64,000 nucleotides of DNA, from assembly GCF_004564075.1 (NCBI RefSeq), contig NZ_CP038256.1:1364001-1428000 (forward strand). The letters run 5' to 3'. The position numbers and the translations under genes are program-made. Numbering within the stretch: the first letter of the stretch is position 1; every line of letters begins with the position of its first letter. Below, piece by piece: positions 37,227-44,910 of the stretch. The DNA comes from Microbacterium sediminis. GTDB lineage: Bacteria; Actinomycetota; Actinomycetes; Actinomycetales; Microbacteriaceae. The notes under the pieces are model-generated. The model was not told the DNA's origin. It saw nothing but the letters and a program-made list of their open reading frames with translations, and did no database searches.

Positions 37227-37841
37227 GTGAGCGAAGAGCAGCAGAGCGTCCCAGCCCCCGCACCCCGCCGCGTGGTGGTCGCGGAGGACGAGTCCCTCAT
37301 CCGCCTCGACATCGTGGAGATCCTCCGCGACAACGGCTACGACGTGGTCGGCGAGGCCGGCGACGGCGAGACCGCGGTGCAGCTGGCCACGGAGCTGCGC
37401 CCCGACCTCGTGATCATGGACGTGAAGATGCCGCAGCTCGACGGCATCAGCGCCGCCGAGAAGCTCAACAAGAACCACATCGCGCCCGTCGTGCTGCTCA
37501 CGGCGTTCAGCCAGAAGGAGCTCGTCGAGCGGGCGAGCGAGGCCGGCGCGCTGGCCTACGTCGTCAAGCCGTTCACGCCGAACGACCTGCTTCCCGCGAT
37601 CGAGATCGCCCTGGCCCGCCACGAGCAGATCATCACCCTCGAGGCCGAGGTCGCCGACATGGTCGAGCGCTTCGAGACCCGCAAGCTCGTCGATCGCGCC
37701 AAGGGCCTCCTCAACGAGAAGATGGGCCTCTCGGAGCCCGAGGCCTTCCGCTGGATCCAGAAGGCGTCGATGGACCGCCGCCTCACGATGCAGGACGTCG
37801 CCAAGGCGATCATCGAGCAGCTCTCGCCGAAGAAGGCCTGA
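37227..37841 (+). CDS. pdtaR: ANTAR-domain response regulator (PdtaR-like)
   Basis: 204 residues: CheY-like receiver (about 14-130) with acidic pair E20-D21, phospho-acceptor D65 in VIMDVKMP and the lysine of YVVKPF, then an ANTAR RNA-binding domain (about 140-200). It resembles M. tuberculosis Rv1626 (PdtaR), which acts with the histidine kinase PdtaS on target RNA hairpins. No kinase gene is adjacent. No Shine-Dalgarno precedes the GTG. Confidence 0.9.
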   Translation: MSEEQQSVPAPAPRRVVVAEDESLIRLDIVEILRDNGYDVVGEAGDGETAVQLATELRPDLVIMDVKMPQLDGISAAEKLNKNHIAPVVLLTAFSQKELVERASEAGALAYVVKPFTPNDLLPAIEIALARHEQIITLEAEVADMVERFETRKLVDRAKGLLNEKMGLSEPEAFRWIQKASMDRRLTMQDVAKAIIEQLSPKKA

Positions 37842-37879
37842 CCGCCGGTCGCATCGCTCGGTCGTCACCTCCCGGGGTC

Positions 37880-37950
37880 GTCGAGCGGAGCGCTCGAAGA
37901 GCGCGCAGCCGAGACGGGTCGAGCGGAGCGGCGAAGCCGCGGAGTCGAGG
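37880..37950. repeat. Intergenic repeat block related to the one before pyrR
   Basis: GTCGAGCGGAGCG occurs at 37880-37892 and 37918-37930, with GGCGAAGCCGCGGAGTCGAG after the second. The same vocabulary, partly inverted, is at 3640-3990. It lies between two convergent genes, where hairpins could end both transcripts. Confidence 0.6.
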
Positions 37951-37959
37951 CCGTGCGCC

Positions 37960-38376
37960 TCAGGCTGCGGGCGCGTCCTTGATCATGTTCGTGATGCGGA
38001 CGGTCGAGCAGCGCTTGCCCCGCTCGTCCGTGATCGCGATCTCGTGGACGGTGATCGATCGCCCGAGATGGATCGGCGTGCACACGCCCGTGACGAGGCC
38101 GGAGGTCGCCGACGAGGTGTGCGTGGCGTTGATGTCGACGCCCACGGCGAGGCGACCGGGGCCGGCGTAGAGGTTAGCGGCCATCGAGCCGAGCGATTCG
38201 CCGAGCACGACGTAGGCGCCGCCGTGGAGCAGCCCCACGCCCTGCTGATTGCCCTCGACCGGCATCGTCGCGACGGCCCGATCGATGGAGAACTCGGTGA
38301 GCGCGATGCCCATCTTCCGCGCCAGCGGCCCCATGCCGCGCTCGTCCGCCCAGGCCATCCCGTCGATCTCGGTCAT
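37960..38376 (-). CDS. PaaI-type hotdog thioesterase
   Basis: 138 residues, single hotdog fold. QQGVGLLHGGAYVVLGESLGS is the family core, where the HGG and following acidic residue line the active site, and VGVDINATHTSSA follows. It probably hydrolyses acyl- or aryl-CoA esters; the substrate cannot be inferred. GAGGGAGCGGG lies before the ATG, a normal ribosome site. Divergent from polA. Confidence 0.88.
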   Translation of the reverse strand: MTEIDGMAWADERGMGPLARKMGIALTEFSIDRAVATMPVEGNQQGVGLLHGGAYVVLGESLGSMAANLYAGPGRLAVGVDINATHTSSATSGLVTGVCTPIHLGRSITVHEIAITDERGKRCSTVRITNMIKDAPAA

Positions 38377-38412
38377 CCCGCTCCCTCGCAATCGAATGTC
38401 CGTCCCCCTCGT

Positions 38413-38418
38413 TAGGCT
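38413..38418 (+). promoter_or_regulatory. -10 element of a leaderless polA promoter
   Basis: TAGGCT, then six bases and GTG 38425. Confidence 0.55.
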
Positions 38419-38424
38419 GACAGG

Positions 38425-41052
38425 GTGACGGACTCCGCAAAGCCTACCCTTCTGGTCGTCGACGGCCATTCCCTCGCATACCGGGCGTTCTTCGCGCTCC
38501 CGGTCGAGAACTTCTCGACGAAGGACGGCCAGCACACCAACGGGATCTACGGCTTCCTGTCGATGTTCGTCAACCTCCTCAAGGCCGAGAAGCCGACCCA
38601 CGTGGCCGTCGCCTTCGACACCTCGCGCGAGTCGTTCCGCACCCGCGAGTACGCGGAGTACAAGGCCACGCGGTCCGAGACGCCGGCGGAGTTCAAGGGC
38701 CAGATCCCGCTGCTGCAGGAGTGCCTCGACGCCATGGGCGTCACCGTGCTGACCAAGCCCGATTACGAGGCCGACGACATCCTCGCCACCCTCGCGACGC
38801 GCGGCGAGAACGAGGGCTGGAACGTGCTCGTGTGCTCCGGCGATCGCGACACGATCCAGCTCGTCACCGACGGCGTCACGCTGCTGTACCCCTCCGTGCA
38901 GGGCGTCTCGCAGCTCAAGCGCTACGACCCGCAGACGGTCCGCGAGCGCTACGGCGTGGAGCCGGCCATGTATCCCGACATCGCCGCCCTCGTCGGCGAG
39001 ACGAGCGACAACCTGCCGGGCGTGCCCAAGGTGGGCGAGAAGACGGCCGTGAAGTGGCTGACGCAGTTCGGCTCGCTCGATGCGGTCCTCGAGGGCGCCG
39101 ACACGATCAAGGGCGTCGTCGGCGGCAACCTCCGCGAGCACCTCGACGACGTGCGCCGCAACCGGCGCCTCAACCGCCTGCTGCGCGACGTGGAGCTGCC
39201 GGTCGGCCTGGACGACCTCAAGATCAAGCCGCTCGACGGGCAGGCCGTGCGCGACATCTTCGCGCGCCTGGAGTTCCGCGCGCTCCTGCCGCGGGTGTTC
39301 GAGGCGGCCGGGGCGCCGGCCGAAGAGGAGCCGGCGGCGCCGATCGCGCAGGCTCCCGCGCCGGTGCAGCTCGACGCCGAGGCGCTGGCCGCGTGGGTGG
39401 CGAACGCGCAGGGCGAGGTGGGCGTGACGGTCACGCTGCTCGGCGGCCAGCCCGATCGGCTCGGCCTGGCCACGGCCGACGAGGTCGTCGAGGCCGCGTG
39501 GGGCGACGACGTCGCCACCGCGCTCGGCCCGTGGTTCGCCTCGGACGCGCCCAAGGTCATGAGCGACGCCAAGCCGCAGATCAAGGCGCTGGCGCGCGGG
39601 GGAGTGAGCCTCGCGGGGCTGGCCTTCGACGCGCTGCTGGCCGGCTGGCTGCTGCGGCCGTCGTTCCCCGACAAGACCCTGGGCCACCTCGTCGAGCGCC
39701 TGCTCGGCGAGAAGCTGCCCGAGGCCGACCCGTCGCAGCTCGTACCCGAGACGGAGGGCGCCACGCCCGGTCAGCTGTCGTGGTTCACGCTGCGGGTCAC
39801 CGAGGCGCTGCGCGAGGAGATGCCGGAGTCGGTCGCCCGCGTGCTCACCGACATCGAGCTGCCCACTGTGGCGACGCTGGCCGCGATGGAGCTCGCGGGC
39901 GTGGCCGTCTCGCACGCCAAGCTCTCGGAGTTCTCGGGCGAGCTCGGCGCCCGCGCCGAGACCATCGCGCAGGAGGCCTACGCGGCGATCGGCCGCGAGG
40001 TGAACCTCGGCTCGCCCAAGCAGCTGCAGGAGGTGCTCTTCGAGGAGCTGCAGCTCCCCAAGACGCGCAAGACGAAGACCGGCTACACCACCGACGCCGC
40101 CTCGCTGGCCGACCTGCAGGAGAAGGCGCACCACCCGTTCCTCGACCTGCTGCTGCGCCACCGCGAGGCCACCAAGCTCAAGCAGATCATCGACGGCCTC
40201 GACGCCGCGATCGACTCGACCGGCCGCGTGCACACCACCTACGTGCAGACGGGCAGCCAGACCGGTCGGCTGTCGAGCACCGACCCCAACCTGCAGAACA
40301 TCCCCGTGCGCACGGAGGAGTCCAAGCGCATCCGGGCGGCGTTCGAGGTCGGCGCGGGGTACGAGACGCTGCTGACGGCCGACTACTCGCAGATCGAGAT
40401 GCGGATCATGGCGCACCTGTCGGGCGATCCCGGGCTCGTCGAGGCGTTCAACTCCGGCGAGGACCTGCACCGGTTCGTCGGCTCGCGGGTGTTCGGCGTC
40501 GATCCGGCCGATGTCACGCCCGAGATGCGCACGAAGGTGAAGGCCATGTCGTACGGCCTCGTCTACGGGCTCTCGGCGTTCGGCCTGGCCAAGCAGCTGC
40601 GCATCGACCAGACCGAGGCCAAGAAGCTCATGCTGGACTACTTCGCCCGCTTCGGCGCGGTGCGCGACTACCTGCGCGCGTCCGTCGAGGCGGCCCGCGA
40701 GGTCGGTTACACCGAGACGATCTTCGGGCGCCGGCGACCGTTCCCCGACCTGAAGAGCCCCAACCGCCAGCTGCGCGAGAACGCCGAGCGCGCGGCGCTC
40801 AACGCGCCGATCCAGGGCAGCGCGGCCGACATCATGAAGATCGCGCTGTTCCGCATCCACGAGGACCTGCGCGCACACGAGTCGCGGGTGCTGCTGCAGA
40901 TCCACGACGAGCTCGTGATCGAGGTCGCCCCGGGCGAGTGGGACGTCGTCGAGGCGATCGTCCGCGATCGCATGGGATCGGCCGCCGAGCTGTCGGTGCC
41001 GCTGGATGTGCAGGTCGGCCGCGGGGCCGACTGGAACGAAGCCGCTCACTGA
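38425..41052 (+). CDS. polA: DNA polymerase I
   Basis: Repair and Okazaki-fragment processing. 875 residues: 5'-3' exonuclease (about 1-290, with VVDGHSLAYRAFFAL and the acidic metal-site residues), a middle domain in the place of the 3'-5' exonuclease lacking its DxE motif, and polymerase domain (about 480-875). QTGRLSSTDPNLQNIP, TADYSQIEMRIMAHLSGD and QIHDELVIEV mark motifs A-C. Loss of proofreading is usual in actinobacterial Pol I. Leaderless GTG start predicted. Confidence 0.96.
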   Translation: MTDSAKPTLLVVDGHSLAYRAFFALPVENFSTKDGQHTNGIYGFLSMFVNLLKAEKPTHVAVAFDTSRESFRTREYAEYKATRSETPAEFKGQIPLLQECLDAMGVTVLTKPDYEADDILATLATRGENEGWNVLVCSGDRDTIQLVTDGVTLLYPSVQGVSQLKRYDPQTVRERYGVEPAMYPDIAALVGETSDNLPGVPKVGEKTAVKWLTQFGSLDAVLEGADTIKGVVGGNLREHLDDVRRNRRLNRLLRDVELPVGLDDLKIKPLDGQAVRDIFARLEFRALLPRVFEAAGAPAEEEPAAPIAQAPAPVQLDAEALAAWVANAQGEVGVTVTLLGGQPDRLGLATADEVVEAAWGDDVATALGPWFASDAPKVMSDAKPQIKALARGGVSLAGLAFDALLAGWLLRPSFPDKTLGHLVERLLGEKLPEADPSQLVPETEGATPGQLSWFTLRVTEALREEMPESVARVLTDIELPTVATLAAMELAGVAVSHAKLSEFSGELGARAETIAQEAYAAIGREVNLGSPKQLQEVLFEELQLPKTRKTKTGYTTDAASLADLQEKAHHPFLDLLLRHREATKLKQIIDGLDAAIDSTGRVHTTYVQTGSQTGRLSSTDPNLQNIPVRTEESKRIRAAFEVGAGYETLLTADYSQIEMRIMAHLSGDPGLVEAFNSGEDLHRFVGSRVFGVDPADVTPEMRTKVKAMSYGLVYGLSAFGLAKQLRIDQTEAKKLMLDYFARFGAVRDYLRASVEAAREVGYTETIFGRRRPFPDLKSPNRQLRENAERAALNAPIQGSAADIMKIALFRIHEDLRAHESRVLLQIHDELVIEVAPGEWDVVEAIVRDRMGSAAELSVPLDVQVGRGADWNEAAH

Positions 41053-41071
41053 GCGCGACCGAAGGAAGAGC

Positions 41072-42739
41072 ATGACCGAACGCACGCCGACCCCGATCGA
41101 CCGCATCGCCGACGCCTGGGTCGACACCCTCGCCGTCCGCAAGCCCGAGCTGGCCACCTACATCGGCCGGCCCGAGGGGCAGGACCGGTTCGCCGACTAC
41201 AGCCCGGAGGGCCTCGAGGCCGATGCCGTCGCGGCTCGGGAGACGCTCGCGCAGCTGCGCGCGGCGACCCCCGTCGACGACGTCGACCGCGTCACGCAGC
41301 AGGACCTCGGCGACGACCTGGCGCTCGACCTCGAGCTGCACGAGGCGGGATGGCCGCTGCGCGACCTCAACGTGATCGCCAGCCCGTCGCAGGAGATCCG
41401 CAACGTCTTCGACCTCATGCCGACCGACGGCGTCGAGGACTGGGCCACGATCGCGCGCCGCATGGCCGCGGTGCCCGACGCGCTGGCCGGCTACATCGAG
41501 ACGCTCCGCGCCGGCATCGCGGCGGGCGTCGTGCCGGCCGTGCGCCAGGTGCGCGAGGTGGTCGGGCAGATCGACCGCTACATCGCCGACGACGGCTTCT
41601 TCGCCACGCTGGCGGCGCAGGCCGCGCCGGGCGAGGGCGAGCTCCCCGCGAGCCTGCGCGCCGACCTCGACGGCGGCCAGCGCGCCGCGCGCGAGGCGTA
41701 TTCGGGGCTGCAGGCGTTCCTGCGCGACGAGCTCGCGCCGGCGGCGGGCGAGGGCGACGGCGTCGGCCGCGAGCTCTACGCCCTGCACTCGCGCCGCTTC
41801 CTCGGCGCCGTCATCGACCTCGACGAGACGTACGAGTGGGGCGTCGAGGAGCTCGCGCGCATGGTCGCCGAGCAGGAGCGGATCGCCGATCAGATCGTTC
41901 CGGGTGCCACGGTGGAGGAGGCGATCGCCTTCCTCGAGAAGGACGACAGCCGCAAGCTGCACGGCACCGATGCGCTGCGCGAGTGGATGCAGCGCACGAG
42001 CGACGCCGCCGTGGCCGAGCTGGGCCGCACGCACTTCGACATCCCGGAGCCCGTGCGCCGCCTGGAGTGCATGATCGCGCCCACCCAGGAGGGCGGGATC
42101 TACTACACGGGGCCCACCGACGACTTCTCGCGCCCCGGCCGCATGTGGTGGTCGGTACCCGAGGGCGTCACGGAGTTCGACACGTGGCGCGAGCTGACGA
42201 CCGTGTACCACGAGGGCGTCCCGGGCCATCACCTGCAGATCGGCCAGGCCACGTACAACCGCGCCGAGCTCAACTCGTGGCGGCGGCTGCTCGCCGGCAG
42301 CTCCGGCCACGCCGAGGGGTGGGCGCTCTACGCCGAGCGCCTCATGGAGCAGCTCGGCTACCTCGACGACCCGGCCGACCGGCTCGGCATGCTCGACGGC
42401 CAGCGCATGCGCGCCGCGCGCGTCGTGCTCGACATCGGCGTGCACCTGGGCAAGCAGCGCCCCGACGGCGCGGGCGCGTGGGACGCGGACTTCGCGCTGG
42501 ACTTCATGCGCCGCAACGTCAACATGGACGACGGCTTCGTGCGCTTCGAGGTCAACCGCTACCTCGGCTGGCCGGGACAGGCGCCGTCGTACAAGGTCGG
42601 CCAGCGCATCTGGGAGCAGGTGCGCGACGCCTACCAGGCCGCCCAGGGCGCGGAGTTCTCCATGAAGGAGTTCCACAAGCGCGCCCTCGATCTCGGCGGG
42701 GTCGGCCTCGACACCCTCCGCACCGCCCTTGTCGGCTGA
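41072..42739 (+). CDS. DUF885 family putative metallopeptidase
   Basis: 555 residues. The zinc motif VYHEGVPGHHLQIG (HExxxGH type) lies at about 380-393, with a downstream GHAEGWALYAERL likely to supply the third ligand. Family members are predicted intracellular carboxypeptidase-like enzymes; there is no signal peptide here. GAAGGAAG precedes the ATG, 19 bases after polA. The C-terminus overlaps the TTG of the next gene by 11 bases, so the carrier is probably co-expressed; peptide or amino-acid uptake would fit but is unproven. Confidence 0.88.
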   Translation: MTERTPTPIDRIADAWVDTLAVRKPELATYIGRPEGQDRFADYSPEGLEADAVAARETLAQLRAATPVDDVDRVTQQDLGDDLALDLELHEAGWPLRDLNVIASPSQEIRNVFDLMPTDGVEDWATIARRMAAVPDALAGYIETLRAGIAAGVVPAVRQVREVVGQIDRYIADDGFFATLAAQAAPGEGELPASLRADLDGGQRAAREAYSGLQAFLRDELAPAAGEGDGVGRELYALHSRRFLGAVIDLDETYEWGVEELARMVAEQERIADQIVPGATVEEAIAFLEKDDSRKLHGTDALREWMQRTSDAAVAELGRTHFDIPEPVRRLECMIAPTQEGGIYYTGPTDDFSRPGRMWWSVPEGVTEFDTWRELTTVYHEGVPGHHLQIGQATYNRAELNSWRRLLAGSSGHAEGWALYAERLMEQLGYLDDPADRLGMLDGQRMRAARVVLDIGVHLGKQRPDGAGAWDADFALDFMRRNVNMDDGFVRFEVNRYLGWPGQAPSYKVGQRIWEQVRDAYQAAQGAEFSMKEFHKRALDLGGVGLDTLRTALVG

Positions 42740-44069
42740 GACCGCCGCGCCCTCCGCGCGGCTCGACGCGCTGCCGTTCACGCGGCGGCACCTGAGGGTG
42801 CTCACCGGATCGGGCATCGGCTGGGCGCTGGACGCCATGGACGTCGGGCTGATCTCGTTCATCATCGCGGCCCTCGCCGTGGAGTGGGATCTCAGCACCG
42901 CGCAGACGGGCTGGATCACGTCGATCGGCTTCCTCGGCATGGCGATCGGCGCCAGCGTCGGCGGCCTGCTGGCCGATCGCCTCGGGCGGCGCCAGGTGTT
43001 CGCGCTCACCCTGCTGGTGTACGGCATCGCGACCGGTGCGAGCGCGCTGGTCGGGGGAGTGGGCGCGCTGCTCGTGTTCCGCTTCCTCGTGGGGCTCGGC
43101 CTCGGCTCGGAGCTGCCCGTCGCCTCCACCTACGTCAGCGAGCTCGCGCCGACCCGCATCCGCGGCCGGATGGTCGTGGTGCTCGAGGCGTTCTGGGCGG
43201 TCGGCTGGACGGCATCGGCCCTCATCGGCTACCTCGTGGTGCCGCTCGAGAACGGGTGGCGCTGGGCGTTCGCGCTCGGGGCGATCCCCGCCGTCTACGC
43301 CCTCGTCGTGCGGTGGGGCCTGCCCGAGTCGCCGCGCTTCCTCGAGGCCCGCGGCCGGCGGGAGGAGTCGGAGCGCGTCGTGCGCGCGTTCGAGTCATCG
43401 CCCGCGCTCTTCGGATCGCGCCCCGCGGCCACCGAGGCGCGGCCGGAGGCGGGCCCGCGGGCGGCGGCTCGGTCCGGGCTGGCGGCCCTGTGGGCGGCAC
43501 CGCTGCGCGCCCGCACGGCCTCCCTGTGGGCCGTGTGGTTCTGCGTGAACTTCTCCTACTACGGCGCCTTCATCTGGATCCCGTCGATCCTGTTCCTCCA
43601 GGGCTTCGACATCGTCAAGTCGTTCGGCTTCACGCTGATCATCACCCTCGCCCAGCTCCCGGGCTACGCCGTCGCCGCGTGGCTCATCGAGGTGTGGGGC
43701 CGGCGCGCCACGCTGGCGACGTTCCTCGTGGGCTCGGCCGCCTCCGCGGTGTGCTTCGGGCTGGCGTCGGCCGAGTGGCAGATCATCGCCGCGGGCATGG
43801 CGCTGTCGTTCTTCAACCTCGGTGCCTGGGGCGCGCTGTACGCCGTGACGCCCGAGATCTATCCCACGGCGATCCGCGGCACCGGAGCCGGTGCGGCCGC
43901 CGGTGCGGGGCGCATCGCCTCGATCATCGCGCCGCTGTTCGTCGGGTGGTCGCTCGTGCAGACCTCGACGGCCGTGCTCTTCGCCGTCTTCGCCGTCTTC
44001 TTCGTCGTGGCGGCGCTGGCCGTGATCCCGCTGACCGAGCGCACCGGCCAGTCCCTCGCCGACGCCTAG
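42729..44069 (+). CDS. MFS transporter of the NiaP / sugar-aromatic acid symporter type
   Basis: 446 residues, twelve predicted helices. LDAMDVGLISFIIAAL in the first helix, LADRLGRR after helix 2 and LGLGSELPVASTYVSELAPTRIRGR around helix 4 are typical of the group that includes niacin and aromatic-acid symporters. A long polar central loop spans about residues 205-250. Starts at TTG, inside the previous gene. Substrate is not certain; niacin, a sugar or an aromatic acid are possible. Confidence 0.85.
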   Translation: MSAETAAPSARLDALPFTRRHLRVLTGSGIGWALDAMDVGLISFIIAALAVEWDLSTAQTGWITSIGFLGMAIGASVGGLLADRLGRRQVFALTLLVYGIATGASALVGGVGALLVFRFLVGLGLGSELPVASTYVSELAPTRIRGRMVVVLEAFWAVGWTASALIGYLVVPLENGWRWAFALGAIPAVYALVVRWGLPESPRFLEARGRREESERVVRAFESSPALFGSRPAATEARPEAGPRAAARSGLAALWAAPLRARTASLWAVWFCVNFSYYGAFIWIPSILFLQGFDIVKSFGFTLIITLAQLPGYAVAAWLIEVWGRRATLATFLVGSAASAVCFGLASAEWQIIAAGMALSFFNLGAWGALYAVTPEIYPTAIRGTGAGAAAGAGRIASIIAPLFVGWSLVQTSTAVLFAVFAVFFVVAALAVIPLTERTGQSLADA

Positions 44070-44072
44070 GCT
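44067..44072 (+). promoter_or_regulatory. -10 element of the SGNH gene at 44080
   Basis: TAGGCT overlapping the MFS stop codon, with seven bases to the ATG. Confidence 0.55.
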
Positions 44073-44079
44073 GAACACC

Positions 44080-44835
44080 ATGGCGGTGCGGTATGTGGCG
44101 ATCGGCGACTCGTTCACCGAGGGCGTCGGCGACGAGCTCGAGGACGGGCGGCCCCGCGGCTGGGCCGATCTCGTCGCGCAGGGCTGGGCGAACGGCACCG
44201 GGCAGGCCATCGAGTACGCCAACCTCGCCATCCGCGGCAAGCTCGCCTGGCCGGTCGTCGAGAGCCAGCTCGAGGCGGCGCTGGCGCTGCGGCCCACGCA
44301 CCTGTCGTTCAACGGCGGCGGCAACGACATGCTCCGCCCCAGGGCCGACATGGAGCGCATCGCCGACGCGTTCAGCCGCGTGCTGCAGCGCTGCGACGAG
44401 GAGGGCGTGACCCTCACCCTGCTCTCCGGCGCGAACCCCTCGGCCGGGCTGCCGATGGCCTCGCTCATCCAGCGCCGCGGCGACGCGCTGTCGGCCGCCG
44501 TGCTGGCCCGCATCGAGGATCGCCCCGACGTCGTCCGGGCGCTGAACTGGCCCGATCGCGTGCTCGCGACTCCGCCGTTCTGGTCGCCCGATCGCCTGCA
44601 CATGAACGCCCGCGGCCATCACCGCGTCGCCGCGCGCGTGCTGGAGGCGCTGGGCGTGCCGGTCGACGCGTCGTGGTGGGACCTGCCCGCGGCGCCCGCC
44701 CCGCACCTGCCCCGCGGCGCCTACTATCGCGCCCACGTGCTGCCGTGGCTGAAGCGGCGGATCACCCGGACCTCGTCGGGGGACGGGCGCGCGGCGAAGT
44801 TCGCGGACTGGGTCACCATCGCACCCTCCGCCTGA
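44080..44835 (+). CDS. Cytosolic SGNH/GDSL-type esterase
   Basis: 251 residues, no signal peptide. VAIGDSFTEGVGDE (Ser nucleophile), NGGGND (block III) and DRLHMNARGHHRVA (Asp/His, block V) define an SGNH hydrolase. The last 50 residues are basic and lie outside the fold. It is a family common in actinobacteria; the natural ester is unknown. Start predicted leaderless. Confidence 0.88.
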   Translation: MAVRYVAIGDSFTEGVGDELEDGRPRGWADLVAQGWANGTGQAIEYANLAIRGKLAWPVVESQLEAALALRPTHLSFNGGGNDMLRPRADMERIADAFSRVLQRCDEEGVTLTLLSGANPSAGLPMASLIQRRGDALSAAVLARIEDRPDVVRALNWPDRVLATPPFWSPDRLHMNARGHHRVAARVLEALGVPVDASWWDLPAAPAPHLPRGAYYRAHVLPWLKRRITRTSSGDGRAAKFADWVTIAPSA

Positions 44836-44898
44836 TCGCCCGCGGGACGGCACGCCGCCCTAAGTGTGCCGGCTCTAGGCGGCTGAGTACCGCTGACG

Positions 44899-44904
44899 TA
44901 GGCT
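44899..44904 (+). promoter_or_regulatory. -10 element of the LuxR-type regulator
   Basis: TAGGCT, six bases, then GTG 44911. Confidence 0.55.
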
Positions 44905-44910
44905 CTCCGC

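Noticed and set aside
37842-37959. CRISPR-like array between the ANTAR gene and the thioesterase
   Set aside because: Only two irregular 13-base units without uniform spacers; belongs to the intergenic palindromic repeats.
38949-39764. polA missing proofreading as evidence of decay
   Set aside because: The degenerate 3'-5' exonuclease region is usual in this phylum; polymerase motifs A-C are intact.
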